The notes under the pieces are model-generated. The model was not told the DNA's origin. It was given only the letters and a program-made list of their open reading frames with translations, and did not search any database. From Asaia bogorensis (lineage in GTDB: Bacteria; Pseudomonadota; Alphaproteobacteria; Reyranellales; Reyranellaceae): DNA of 35,855 nucleotides. A program made the translations under genes and the position numbers. Of the stretch, positions 1 to 10,028 are shown in pieces. Each line of letters starts with the position of its first letter. Within the stretch, counting starts at the first letter, position 1. Location of the stretch: contig CAMDCE010000053.1 in NCBI GenBank assembly GCA_945889625.1, forward strand, positions 1-35,855. The letters are read 5' to 3'.

Positions 1-10
1 ACCGGCGAGT

Positions 11-95
11 TGGTGCGGCCAAGAAGACTCGAACTTCCACGCCTCGCGGCACTAGCACCTCAAGCTAGCGCGTCTACCAATTCCGCCATGGCCGC
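11..95 (-). tRNA. tRNA-Leu (anticodon GAG)
   Basis: Reading the minus strand, a complete class II tRNA cloverleaf is visible. The acceptor stem is GCGGCCA paired with TGGCCGC, followed by an A discriminator and an encoded CCA. The anticodon stem is CTAGC/GCTAG with the loop TTGAGGT, giving anticodon GAG, which reads CUC/CUU leucine codons. A long variable arm (GCCGCGAGGC) and a T arm with GTTCGAGTC are present. The long variable arm is as expected for tRNA-Leu. It lies divergent from lipB. Confidence 0.95.
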
Positions 96-113
96 GCCGG
101 TTCGATGGGGCGG

Positions 114-142
114 GGGATACCAAATCGACCCTCCAGTGGCAA
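114..142 (-). promoter_or_regulatory. Candidate sigma70-type promoter of tRNA-Leu
   Basis: On the minus strand a TTGCCA -35-like hexamer (137-142) is separated by 17 bases from a TATCCC -10-like hexamer (114-119). This would place a transcription start about 12 bases upstream of the tRNA. The -35 match is good and the -10 match is weak. This is a guess from spacing and position only. Confidence 0.3.
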
Positions 143-206
143 GGCGAAGAGACCAAGGTTCGGCAGGACCATTGCATTGCAGGCCGGAAGCGCCGATTTT
201 GCCGCA

Positions 207-875
207 ATGAGCAAGCCGGATTGGCTGATTTCCGACACGCCTGTGCCATACGCCGAGGCGCTGGCGACCATGGAGGCGCGCGTTGCCAAAATCCGCGCCG
301 GCAGCGCGCGCGAACTCGTCTGGCTGCTCGAGCATCCGCCGCTCTACACCGCCGGCACCAGTTCGAGGACGGCCGACCTGCTGCAGCCCTCGCGCTTTCC
401 CGTGCACTTCGCGGGTCGCGGCGGGCAGTACACATATCACGGGCCCGGCCAGCGCGTGGCCTACGTCATGCTCGACCTCAGCGCCCGCCGCCAGGATGTG
501 CGGCGCTTCGTCAGCGATCTCGAGGAATGGACCATCCGCACGCTCGCTCGCTTCAATGTGACGGCCGAGCGACGTGCCGACCGGGTCGGTGTCTGGGTGT
601 CGCGCGGAACCCGCGAGGACAAGATCGCAGCCATCGGCGTGCGCATCCGCCGCTGGGTGTCGTTCCACGGCATCTCGATCAACGTCGAGCCCGACCTATC
701 GCACTATGACGGCATCGTGCCCTGCGGCATCGCCGACCATGGCGTGACCTCGCTGGTCGACCTCGGCTTGCCGGTCACCTTGGCCGATCTCGATGTGGCG
801 CTCGCCGAGACCTTCGACGAGGTGTTTGTAGCGCCTGCGCAAGCCGAGCGAAGACCCGCCCTTCTGTCATCCTGA
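207..875 (+). CDS. lipB: Octanoyl-[acyl-carrier-protein]:protein N-octanoyltransferase LipB
   Basis: LipB moves the octanoyl group from ACP to the lipoyl domains of 2-oxoacid dehydrogenases and the glycine cleavage H protein, the first step of cytosolic lipoate synthesis. The 222-residue product has the family motifs: RGGQYTYHGPGQ at about 71-82, the catalytic lysine in KIAAIGVR (K139), FHGISINV at about 153-160 and the acyl-accepting cysteine in PCGI (C173). The ATG at 207 is preferred over one in the same frame at 105, because LipB homology begins just after it and the upstream stretch runs into the tRNA promoter region. The last residues (PALLSS) are encoded by the left arm of an intergenic palindromic repeat, so the original C-terminus may have been altered. 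The gene stands alone, divergent from tRNA-Leu. Confidence 0.95.
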   Translation: MSKPDWLISDTPVPYAEALATMEARVAKIRAGSARELVWLLEHPPLYTAGTSSRTADLLQPSRFPVHFAGRGGQYTYHGPGQRVAYVMLDLSARRQDVRRFVSDLEEWTIRTLARFNVTAERRADRVGVWVSRGTREDKIAAIGVRIRRWVSFHGISINVEPDLSHYDGIVPCGIADHGVTSLVDLGLPVTLADLDVALAETFDEVFVAPAQAERRPALLSS

Positions 876-951
876 GCGAAGCGAAGGATCTAACGCCTGC
901 AATAGATTCGTTGATCGTTCCGCTAGGTCCTTCGCGGCGCTCAGGACGACA
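865..951. repeat. Imperfect inverted repeat, GTCATCCTGAGCG family
   Basis: The left arm (865-891) contains TCCTGAGCGAAGCGAAGGAT, and the right arm (925-951) is its imperfect inverse, AGGTCCTTCGCGGCGCTCAG and following bases. About 33 bases lie between them. The left arm overlaps the 3' end of lipB and supplies its stop codon. A second copy of the right arm lies at 5341-5380. A transcript across it could fold into a long hairpin and might limit read-through between lipB and the convergent acylphosphatase gene. Confidence 0.8.
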
Positions 952-952
952 A

Positions 953-1234
953 CTAAATCGTCGGCAGCAGCGCAAAGCCCTCGGGCAGAACGTCGAGATC
1001 GACGGGCTCGACGTCGATCTCGTCGACCCGCGCCATCGTGGGACCCTGTCGACAGGCTTTGATCATCGCCCCGACCGCCGCCTCATCGCCGACGATTAGC
1101 GCCTCGACCGCGCCGTCGCTGCGGTTGCGCACCCAGCCGCTGAGGCCGAGTCGCCGACCCGTCGTCATCGCCCAGTCGCGGTAGCCCACGCCCTGCACCC
1201 TGCCGGTGATGGTGAGACGGGCTTGCAGCGCCAT
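953..1234 (-). CDS. acyP: Acylphosphatase
   Basis: This small cytosolic enzyme hydrolyses the carboxyl-phosphate bond of acylphosphates such as acetyl phosphate or 1,3-bisphosphoglycerate. The 93-residue product has the usual family length and both signatures: GRVQGVGYR with the substrate-binding arginine near the N-terminus, and GWVRNRSDGAVEA with the catalytic asparagine. The gene is convergent with lipB across an inverted repeat. It lies about 120 bases beyond the 3' end of pccA on the same strand, so it could be the last gene of that transcript, though the gap makes this uncertain. Confidence 0.92.
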   Translation of the reverse strand: MALQARLTITGRVQGVGYRDWAMTTGRRLGLSGWVRNRSDGAVEALIVGDEAAVGAMIKACRQGPTMARVDEIDVEPVDLDVLPEGFALLPTI

Positions 1235-1354
1235 CTAACGCGCTTCGACCGTCGGCCCGGCTGCCCCAGCTATGGTGCGATGGTTGGCCATCGCGCCTGA
1301 GCGGCGCACGGGCTGGGCCGACGGCAGATTTCGATGGAAAGTCATCGCGCTTAC

Positions 1355-3436
<2,082 letters not shown>

Positions 3437-3438
3437 AC

Positions 3439-3657
3439 TCACGATCCCTCTTCTTTGCGGTCGAACAGCCCCATTGCCCAGGTCGTGTGGGCCGCCAGCA
3501 GCGGCAGCCATGCCATCAACACCCACAGCCACCACGGGTAGCGCGGGTTGATGGCGAAATTGACCGGAATGAGCACGAGCAGAGTGCCCAGCGCTATCAG
3601 CACGTGCCTGCGCACGCCCCCCCGGCGCCTCAAGTGCTCGTGCCGGGAGATCCTCAC
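3439..3657 (-). CDS. Small 2TM-domain membrane protein between pccB and pccA
   Basis: A 72-residue reading frame starts with GTG that overlaps the pccB stop (GTGA) and ends two bases before the pccA ATG. It is therefore translationally coupled on both sides. The product has a basic N-terminus (RRRGGVRRH), two hydrophobic segments (about 18-36 and 41-57, the second with PWWLWVLMAWLPLLAAH) and a charged tail, GLFDRKEEGS. The layout resembles the Pfam 2TM domain: basic residues, a helix with VNF, a W-rich second helix ending in a histidine. No ATG is available in the frame; a TTG nine codons in is an alternative start. Function is unknown. The position suggests a membrane link or accessory role for the carboxylase, which is inference. 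Confidence 0.8.
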   Translation of the reverse strand: MRISRHEHLRRRGGVRRHVLIALGTLLVLIPVNFAINPRYPWWLWVLMAWLPLLAAHTTWAMGLFDRKEEGS

Positions 3658-5186
3658 AGCGGCAGGTTTCCGTGCTTGCGCCACGGATTCTCGAGCTTCT
3701 TGGTCTCGAGCGTGGCGAGCGCCTTGCAAATGCGCCGGCGCGTGCCGTGCGGCATGATCACGTCGTCGATGAAGCCGCGATTGGCCGCCACGAACGGATT
3801 GGCGAACTTCTCGCGGTATTCCTCGGTGCGCGCCGCGATCTTCCTGGCGTCGCCGATATCGGACCGGAAGATGATCTCGACCGCGCCCTTGGCGCCCATC
3901 ACCGCGATCTCCGCGCCCGGCCAGGCGTAGTTCACGTCGCCGCGCAGGTGCTTGGAGGCCATCACGTCGTAGGCGCCGCCATAGGCCTTGCGGGTGATCA
4001 CCGTCACCTTGGGCACCGTCGCCTCGGCATAGGCATAGAGCAGTTTGGCGCCGTGCTTGATGATGGCGCCGAACTCCTGCGCCGTGCCCGGCAGGAATCC
4101 CGGCACGTCGACGAATGTGACGATCGGAATGTTGAAGGCATCGCAGAAGCGCACGAAGCGCGCGCCCTTGCGGCTGGAGTCGATGTCGAGGCAGCCCGCC
4201 AGCACCATCGGCTGATTGGCCACGAAGCCGACGGTCTTGCCCGCCATGCGGCCGAGGCCGACCACGATGTTGGCTGCCCATTCCGGCGACAGCTCGAAGA
4301 AATCGCCCTCGTCGACCACCTTTAGGATCAGCTCCTTGATGTCGTAGGGCTTGTTGGGATTGTCGGGCACCAGCGTGTCGAGCGAGGCATCGTCGCGATC
4401 GGACGGGTCGAGCGTCGCCCGCACCGGCGCCTTCTCGCGGTTGTTGGCCGGCAGGAAGTCGACGAAGCGGCGCAACTGCAGCAGCGCCTCGATGTCGTTC
4501 TCGAAGGCAAGGTCGGCGACGCCCGACTTCTGAGTATGGGTGAGCGCGCCGCCCAGCTCCTCCTGCGTCACCGTCTCGTGCGTCACGGTCTTCACTACGT
4601 CGGGACCGGTGACGAACATGTAGGAACTGTCCTTCACCATGAAGATGAAGTCGGTCATGGCCGGCGAATAGACCGCGCCGCCTGCACAGGGACCCATGAC
4701 CATCGAGATCTGCGGGATCACGCCCGAGGCGAGCACGTTGCGCTGGAACACGTCGGCGTAGCCTGCCAGGGAATCGACGCCTTCCTGGATGCGTGCGCCG
4801 CCCGAATCGTTCAGCCCCAGCAGCGGTGCGCCGACCTTCATCGCGATGTCCATCACCTTGCAGATCTTGGCGGCATGCATGCCCGACAGCGCGCCGCCGA
4901 ACACGGTGAAATCCTGGCTGAAGACATAGACCAGCCGGCCGTTGATCGTGCCGTGGCCGGTGACCACGCCATCGCCCGGGATCTTCTGGCTCTCCATGCC
5001 AAAGTCGGTCGAGCGATGCTCGACGAACATGTCGTATTCCTCGAACGAGCCGGGATCGAGCAGCGCGTCGATGCGCTCGCGGGCTGTCAGCTTGCCTTTG
5101 GCATGCTGCGCCTCGACCCGGCGTTTGCCGCCCCCCAGCCGCGCCGCGGCGCGCCGCTGCTCGAGCTTGTTCAACATGTCCTGCAT
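3654..5186 (-). CDS. pccB: Propionyl-CoA carboxylase, carboxyltransferase (beta) subunit
   Basis: PccB transfers the carboxyl group from carboxybiotin to propionyl-CoA in the breakdown of odd-chain fatty acids, branched amino acids and propionate. The 510-residue product has the two crotonase-like halves of the family. Visible motifs include DSGGARIQEG (about 127-136), GPCAGGAVYSPAMTDF (about 165-180), DVPGFLPG (about 360-367) and KAYGGAYDVM (about 400-409). The aspartate in the last motif (D407) lines up with the residue known in Streptomyces PccB to favour propionyl-CoA over acetyl-CoA. A GGGGA ribosome-binding site precedes the ATG. It is the first gene of the pccB-2TM-pccA operon. Confidence 0.95.
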   Translation of the reverse strand: MQDMLNKLEQRRAAARLGGGKRRVEAQHAKGKLTARERIDALLDPGSFEEYDMFVEHRSTDFGMESQKIPGDGVVTGHGTINGRLVYVFSQDFTVFGGALSGMHAAKICKVMDIAMKVGAPLLGLNDSGGARIQEGVDSLAGYADVFQRNVLASGVIPQISMVMGPCAGGAVYSPAMTDFIFMVKDSSYMFVTGPDVVKTVTHETVTQEELGGALTHTQKSGVADLAFENDIEALLQLRRFVDFLPANNREKAPVRATLDPSDRDDASLDTLVPDNPNKPYDIKELILKVVDEGDFFELSPEWAANIVVGLGRMAGKTVGFVANQPMVLAGCLDIDSSRKGARFVRFCDAFNIPIVTFVDVPGFLPGTAQEFGAIIKHGAKLLYAYAEATVPKVTVITRKAYGGAYDVMASKHLRGDVNYAWPGAEIAVMGAKGAVEIIFRSDIGDARKIAARTEEYREKFANPFVAANRGFIDDVIMPHGTRRRICKALATLETKKLENPWRKHGNLPL

Positions 5187-5246
5187 TCGATATATCCCCG
5201 GCCTTCGCAGCCTGTTTTAGGTCGAGATCACGCTCCTTGTCATCTC

Positions 5247-5305
5247 GCACGGGGTAACCCCCGTGCTTGAGCGAACAGGCGCATTCGAGTGCGGAGCACT
5301 CGAAT
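5247..5305. repeat. Two adjacent hairpins in the pccB upstream region
   Basis: Within the roughly 200-base gap between the PEP-mutase-family gene and pccB are two perfect inverted repeats: GCACGGGG/CCCCGTGC (5247-5266, 4-base loop) and ATTCGAGTGC/GCACTCGAAT (5283-5305, loop GGA). Neither is followed by a clear T-run on the minus strand. They could act as a terminator for the upstream operon or as a leader structure of the pcc operon. They could also simply be dispersed palindromic repeats, like the one at 5341. Confidence 0.6.
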
Positions 5306-5340
5306 CGCCCAGAAGGATCTCACACTAGCACCAGAATCCT

Positions 5341-5380
5341 TGGTCGTTCCGTGAGGTCCTTCGCTCCGCTCAGGACGACA
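5341..5380. repeat. Half copy of the GTCATCCTGAGCG-family repeat
   Basis: The stretch TGGTCGTTCC...AGGTCCTTCGCTCCGCTCAG and following bases matches the right half of the repeat at 865-951, including its flanking ATCGTTCCG/GTCGTTCCG. The left arm is missing or degraded here (only AGAAGGATCTCAC around 5312-5324). It lies directly downstream of the stop of the PEP-mutase-family gene. Confidence 0.7.
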
Positions 5381-5383
5381 GAG

Positions 5384-6256
5384 TTAGCGCAAAAACTTCT
5401 TCTCGTTGTCCTTGACGGTGCCCATGCCCTGCAGGTCGAAAACCTCGTCAACCGTGGCAATTCCCGCCTCGACGCCATGGATGCCGCCGTCCTCGCGGAT
5501 CTGGGCGAAGGTCTTGCGCATGGCACCCACCGAGGCGCGGATGGCGTGGTTGCCCCAGATCAGCAGGCCGATTTTCTTGAGCGCCTTCACTCGCGCCACC
5601 GTCATCTGCGGATAGGCGGTCGGCACCAGCGCGATCGGCGCGTTGCCGTCCCATGCCTTGACGAAGGCCTCGATCTCGTCCGGCGTCTTCTGCCTGGAAT
5701 GGACCAGGATCATGTCGGCGCCCGCCGCCTCGTAGGCGTGCGCCCTCTTGAGGGCTTCGTCCTGTCCGAGCCCGGCGATCAGGGCCTCGGTGCGCGCCAC
5801 GATCACGAAGTCCTTGCCCGAACGCGCCGCGCGCGCCGCCTCGATCTTGCCCTGGAACTCCTCAATGCGAACCATGTCCTGGCGGCCGCCGGCGATCAGG
5901 CTGGTGACCTTGGGGAAGCTCTTGTCCTCCATCACGATCGCCGCCGCGCCCGCCTTCTCGTACTGCTCGACGGCGTAGAGCACGTTGATCGAATTGCCAA
6001 AGCCGGTGTCGATGTCGGCCACCACCGGCAAGCCGGAGCGGTCGACCATGGCGCGCGTCATGTCGAGATGCTGGGTCATCGACACGATGCTGACATCGGG
6101 CACGCCATACATCGCCGACAGCTCGAATCCCGAGGCCCAGATCGCGTCGAAGCCCGCTTCGGCCACCAGCATGGCCGACAGCGGACTGTGCGCCGCCATC
6201 GCCTCAACCAGGCCGTTCTTTGCCAAGACCTGCCGCAGTTTGCTGCCCGCCGCCAT
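5384..6256 (-). CDS. PEP mutase/isocitrate lyase superfamily enzyme, probable phosphonopyruvate hydrolase
   Basis: The 290-residue product is a single TIM-barrel enzyme of the PEP mutase branch: DIDTGFGN (about 81-88, metal-binding aspartates), the gating loop MEDKSFPKVTSL (109-120), IVARTEALIAGLGQDEAL and LVHSRQKTPDEIEAFVK. In PEP mutase the gating loop carries a catalytic asparagine after the lysine; here a threonine (T118) occupies that place. From memory, this is the substitution, with the same number, described for phosphonopyruvate hydrolase of Variovorax sp. Pal2, and the HSRQKTPDEI and VPTAYPQ segments also match that enzyme. The predicted reaction is phosphonopyruvate plus water to pyruvate plus phosphate. 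The gene ends a tight operon (12-base gap to the Atp12 gene), with no phosphonate transport or transaminase gene nearby. A lyase of the carboxyphosphonoenolpyruvate or oxaloacetate type remains possible. Confidence 0.8.
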   Translation of the reverse strand: MAAGSKLRQVLAKNGLVEAMAAHSPLSAMLVAEAGFDAIWASGFELSAMYGVPDVSIVSMTQHLDMTRAMVDRSGLPVVADIDTGFGNSINVLYAVEQYEKAGAAAIVMEDKSFPKVTSLIAGGRQDMVRIEEFQGKIEAARAARSGKDFVIVARTEALIAGLGQDEALKRAHAYEAAGADMILVHSRQKTPDEIEAFVKAWDGNAPIALVPTAYPQMTVARVKALKKIGLLIWGNHAIRASVGAMRKTFAQIREDGGIHGVEAGIATVDEVFDLQGMGTVKDNEKKFLR

Positions 6257-6268
6257 GTTTCCCCCTCG

Positions 6269-6982
6269 TCAGCGCAGTCGCGCTTTTTCCAGCAGCGCCA
6301 GGAAGCGCGCGCCGGCCTCGATGTCCTTGCGAACTCCTTCACGGTGCTTCAACGCCAGCGGATCGTCGCCCCAGCGCGCCACCTGGTAAAGCTCGTCGAC
6401 TTGCGCCGCGGAAAAGGCTTCTTCGGCGCTCAATCGTTTTTCGGCCACTGCGAGCGCAATCACCAGCGAGCCGGCCGTATGGGTGAGATTGTAGAGCGCC
6501 GACAAAGCGAGGTCGGCATGCTCGGTCACCGCCGTGTGCAGGCGCGCCTTGGCCTCGGCGGGCTGCTCGACGAAGGCGATCCCCTCGACGACCACGAGCC
6601 GCGCGCCATAACGCTCCGTCGCCCAGTCGAGCAATGGCTGCCACGTCTCGTGTTGCAGCTTCACCAGGCTGTCCGGCGTGGCGGCGCGATAGCAAAGCAG
6701 ATCGGAGCCGGCGTATTTGGCGGTATCGGTAATCACCTGCTCGCGTCGCGTGACGACACGATCGAGGCCAGTGGCCGCCAGGCGCGTGAGCGGCAGCAGG
6801 GCCGCGTTGATCTCGGTGTTGTCGGCAACCCCATCCCACTCGCCGGCGATCGCGTGGGCCAACGGTTGTGTCGGCACGACCAGCACCGACTTGGCCGGCG
6901 TGCGCATCGGCTTGCCGTCGAGCAGCACGCGCCAGCCGCCTTCGCCCGCCTCGACCGCCGTCTCCTTGTAGAAACGCTTCAT
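6269..6982 (-). CDS. ATP12-family F1-ATPase assembly chaperone
   Basis: Atp12 proteins bind the alpha subunit of the F1 part of ATP synthase and help assemble the alpha/beta hexamer; outside mitochondria they are typical of alphaproteobacteria. The 237-residue product has the family pattern: N-terminal KRFYKETAVEAGEGGWRVLLDG with TPAK, an LPLTRLAATGLDRV segment, SDLLCYRA, and a helical C-terminal half with QHETWQPLLDWA and SALYNLTHTAGSLVIALA. It sits between the AsmA-like gene (12-base gap) and the PEP-mutase-family gene in the same operon. I see no functional link to either neighbour. Confidence 0.92.
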   Translation of the reverse strand: MKRFYKETAVEAGEGGWRVLLDGKPMRTPAKSVLVVPTQPLAHAIAGEWDGVADNTEINAALLPLTRLAATGLDRVVTRREQVITDTAKYAGSDLLCYRAATPDSLVKLQHETWQPLLDWATERYGARLVVVEGIAFVEQPAEAKARLHTAVTEHADLALSALYNLTHTAGSLVIALAVAEKRLSAEEAFSAAQVDELYQVARWGDDPLALKHREGVRKDIEAGARFLALLEKARLR

Positions 6983-6994
6983 CGCTTCCTGCCG

Positions 6995-9001
6995 CTAGGG
7001 TTTACGTAGCGGCGACGCTGCCGGGCGACGGCCGGAGCCGCGCAGGTCGGCCGAGGGGACCGGCATTTGCGCCCGCAGGCCAGGCCGCAGCGCCTCGACC
7101 CGCGGCGCCATGAGCGCGCAGGCGTTGATGTTGGGTTGCCGGGCGATCTGGGCCAGCGTGCCAACCAGGCTGGGCACGGTGCCGGCGCCAATCAGCAGCT
7201 TGGCGAGGTTGGACTCCAGCGCACCCGTGGTCGGCCGGCCGGTACCGCCCTTGAGCCTGAGCGGCGAGGCCAGCGCCGCGCCCGCCGCGTCGCGCGCCTC
7301 GGGGGCCAAAATCATCTCCCAGGTCTCGCTGCGCAGATGCACGAACCCGCCGCCGACAAACGTGGCGCGCGGCGTGTCGACCACCAGGCGGCGCAGGTTG
7401 GCGACGCCGCCGCTCACGTCGAAGCGGCCGGCCAGGCAATTGAACGGCGCACCGGCCTCGACGCCGCCCAGCAGCCGCTGCGTGTCGGCTGGCCAGCCGC
7501 CCAGCGCATCTTTTGGCCACACGCCCTTGGCGATCGCGACCTCGATCAGGCCGCTGGCCGAATTCAGCGCATCACGCGTTGTGCGCCCACCGCCGCGCAG
7601 ACGCAGGTCGATGTCGCCCACCGCGTCGCGCAAGCCGAGGTCGAGGCCGAGCAACGCCGACAGATCCTCCATCGACACGCGGCTGGCCGAGGCCGTGAGC
7701 GTCGCCTGCCCGATTCGTCCCGTCGGATCGTAGACCAGGTCGAAGCCGGCCGAGCCGCCGCCCAGGGTGGCGGCGGCGCGGAAGGTGAAGCGGGTCTCGC
7801 CCGAGGCCAGCGTCAACGAGCCGTTCTGCACCTTGCTGCCAAGGCCCATGACCTCACCGACCCGCGCCGTCACCGACAGGGTCGAGCGGCCGAGCCAGTT
7901 CGCCGAGAACGGCAGGGTGGGAATGAAGCGGGGCTGGGCCGGCGTCGGCGAGCCCGGCACCGACGCGGCGGCCGGTGCAGCCTTCAGCGTGCCTAGGTCG
8001 ATCCTGTTCGAGTCGATGTTGACCGCGATGGTCGGCGTGCCGTGGCGATCGGTGCGAAACAGCGCCTCGCCCGTGAGTTCGCTGGCGCCGACCTTGAGCG
8101 ACGGCACCTCGATCTTGAAGCCGTTGCGCTGGGTGGCCGCCTTCGCGGCAAGCGCATAGGGCCCGCCGCTCGGCAGCGACAGGCGGAGATACGGGCCGAA
8201 CACCGCGATGTCGGGCCCCTCTGACGTGATCTGGACATTGGTGCCCTTGATGCCGACGCCGCCCTTGATGGTGATCTTTCCGCTGCCGAAGCCACCCTGC
8301 AGGTCGATGTTGCCGGGCAGGCCGCGCATCCAGCCGTCGAACGAGCCGGCCGTGCCGGCGAGATTGAAGGCAGCGGCCTGGGGAGCGGCAAAGCGGCCTT
8401 CGAGCTGCAGCGTCTGGTTGGGCCCCGGCGATTTCAGCGTGCCACTGGCGATCTCCAGCACGATCGGCGGCCGCCCCGCACCCTCGATGATGGTCAGCAC
8501 CGAGTCGCGCACCTCGACGGTCGAGATCCACGGGAACGCCGGGTTGGGCTTGAGTCTCAGCGAGCGGTTCTCGCCGGCGCGTGGACCGGAGCCCTCGGGC
8601 GGCGGCAGCATCTCGAGGTTGCTGTCGCCCACTTCGTTGGTCTCGATCAGAATGTCGGCGCCCTCGAGCAGGACGCGTCCGACCTTGACCTCGCCCAGGA
8701 ACAGCGAGAACAGATCGAGGAACATCGTGACCTTGCGCACTCGGGCGAGTGCCGGCCGCGACCCCCAGGACGCGTTGGCGAGGGTCACGCCTTCGGCGAC
8801 CAGCGCGGGCTCGCGACTGATGCGGACGGACAACGGCACGCGCGCCGCGAGGTCGCGCCCGGTGACCTTGCGCACCTGCTCGGTGAGTCTCGCCTGGTAG
8901 CGCGACAGGTCGCGCGTGCTGCCCCACAGCACGAGGCCGGCCACGACGATGGGCACCGCTATGACGATGATCCAGGCCAGCCGCCGCCAAGGAATGCGCA
9001 T
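6995..9001 (-). CDS. AsmA-family membrane-anchored protein
   Basis: This is a protein of about 668 residues with one N-terminal transmembrane helix (LAWIIVIAVPIVVAGLVLW, about residues 8-26) and a long beta-rich periplasmic region. Features of the AsmA/YhdP-type bridge-like family are visible: VRKVTGRDL near the N-terminus, the segment VRKVTMFLDLFSLFLGEVKVGRVLLEG, repeated antiparallel strands, and a C-terminal AsmA_2-like part (VAIAKGVWPKDALG, FNCLAGRFDVSGGVANLRRLVVDT). Relatives are implicated in phospholipid movement or homeostasis between the envelope membranes. A TTG at 9022 that overlaps the upstream stop codon is an alternative start. The ATG at 9001 is preferred because it begins the basic n-region just before the helix. 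Confidence 0.88.
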   Translation of the reverse strand: MRIPWRRLAWIIVIAVPIVVAGLVLWGSTRDLSRYQARLTEQVRKVTGRDLAARVPLSVRISREPALVAEGVTLANASWGSRPALARVRKVTMFLDLFSLFLGEVKVGRVLLEGADILIETNEVGDSNLEMLPPPEGSGPRAGENRSLRLKPNPAFPWISTVEVRDSVLTIIEGAGRPPIVLEIASGTLKSPGPNQTLQLEGRFAAPQAAAFNLAGTAGSFDGWMRGLPGNIDLQGGFGSGKITIKGGVGIKGTNVQITSEGPDIAVFGPYLRLSLPSGGPYALAAKAATQRNGFKIEVPSLKVGASELTGEALFRTDRHGTPTIAVNIDSNRIDLGTLKAAPAAASVPGSPTPAQPRFIPTLPFSANWLGRSTLSVTARVGEVMGLGSKVQNGSLTLASGETRFTFRAAATLGGGSAGFDLVYDPTGRIGQATLTASASRVSMEDLSALLGLDLGLRDAVGDIDLRLRGGGRTTRDALNSASGLIEVAIAKGVWPKDALGGWPADTQRLLGGVEAGAPFNCLAGRFDVSGGVANLRRLVVDTPRATFVGGGFVHLRSETWEMILAPEARDAAGAALASPLRLKGGTGRPTTGALESNLAKLLIGAGTVPSLVGTLAQIARQPNINACALMAPRVEALRPGLRAQMPVPSADLRGSGRRPAASPLRKP

Positions 9002-9018
9002 TGCCGCCGGGATCCCGC

Positions 9019-9993
9019 TCAATCGCCTTTGGTCGAGAAACCGAATGCCTCGACGGTACGGCGGAAGTGAGGCGGCGGCTCGGCCTGGACGGCGAGTTCA
9101 CCCTTGCCCGAAGGATGCGGCAGCGCGATGCGACGGGCGTGCAGGTGCAGACGACGCGCGTCGGCCACAGCGCCGAGCAACGCTTCCTCGCCGCCATACT
9201 TGCGGTCGCCCAGGATCGGGCAGCCGATCGCCGCGCAATGGACGCGCAACTGATGGGTGCGGCCGGTGCGTGGCCATAGCGCCAGCAGGGCGGCGCGCCG
9301 GCTGGCGCGATCGAGCTCGCGGAAATGGGTCAGCGCCTTCTGGCCCTCCTCATCGACCTGCATGGTCTCGCGGTCGCGTGCGCCCGGCCGTTTGGCCAGC
9401 GGCAGGTTGATGGCGCCCTCCGGCTTGGGCGGTACACCGACCACGACCGCCCAGTAGAGCTTCTCGGTCTCGCGGTCACGGAACGATTCCGCGAGCCGTT
9501 TGGCCGCCTGACCGGTGCGCGCGACCAGCAACAGCCCCGAGGTGTCCTTGTCCAGGCGATGGACCAGACGCGGACGGTCCTCGAAGCCGAAGCGCAGCGC
9601 ATCGAGCATGCCGTCGACGTGGCGGTCGGTGCCGCTGCCGCCCTGCACCGCAAGACCAGGCGGCTTGTTCAGCGCAATGACCCAGTCGTCGCGATGGATC
9701 ACCAGGTTCTGGATCTCGGCGGCATCGCGGTCGGAGACGAAGGCCTGGGCCTTCGGCTTGGGCGGCGGCGAGGTCGTGACACTCGGCGGCAGGCGCACCG
9801 ACTGGCCGGGCTCGACCCTGTCCCTGCCCTCGGCCCGCTTGCCGTCGAGCCGAACCTGGCCGGTGCGCAGCAGCTTCTGCAGCGCGGCGTGGGTCAGCGT
9901 CGGAAAGTGCCGCTGGAACCAGCGGTCGAGGCGCAGGCCGGCTTCGTCGCCGGAAACCGCGCGCATCTGGACCTGGCCCCGAACCTCGCTCAT
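9019..9993 (-). CDS. RluC/RluD-family ribosomal large subunit pseudouridine synthase
   Basis: The enzyme isomerises specific uridines of 23S rRNA to pseudouridine. The 324-residue product has an N-terminal S4 RNA-binding domain (about 18-70: AGLRLDRWFQRHFP, ALQKLLRTGQVRLDG) and a catalytic domain with HRLDKDTSGLLL (about 145-156, catalytic aspartate D148), TGRTHQLRVH and LGDRKYGG. The ATG at 9993 is chosen over a longer frame because it precedes the S4 domain directly and lies at the intergenic boundary. RluC-like is the closer guess from length and motif, but the exact target uridines cannot be read from sequence. First gene of the minus-strand operon ending with the PEP-mutase-family gene. 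Confidence 0.92.
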   Translation of the reverse strand: MSEVRGQVQMRAVSGDEAGLRLDRWFQRHFPTLTHAALQKLLRTGQVRLDGKRAEGRDRVEPGQSVRLPPSVTTSPPPKPKAQAFVSDRDAAEIQNLVIHRDDWVIALNKPPGLAVQGGSGTDRHVDGMLDALRFGFEDRPRLVHRLDKDTSGLLLVARTGQAAKRLAESFRDRETEKLYWAVVVGVPPKPEGAINLPLAKRPGARDRETMQVDEEGQKALTHFRELDRASRRAALLALWPRTGRTHQLRVHCAAIGCPILGDRKYGGEEALLGAVADARRLHLHARRIALPHPSGKGELAVQAEPPPHFRRTVEAFGFSTKGD

Positions 9994-10028
9994 GGCGCGC
10001 AACCTAAGGGACAAGCTAAACAGGGTCC

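Noticed and set aside
5267..7009. A 580-codon plus-strand frame over the PEP-mutase-family and Atp12 genes
   Set aside because: Composition is rich in Arg, His, Gly and Leu without any domain, and it spans two real genes and the gap between them.
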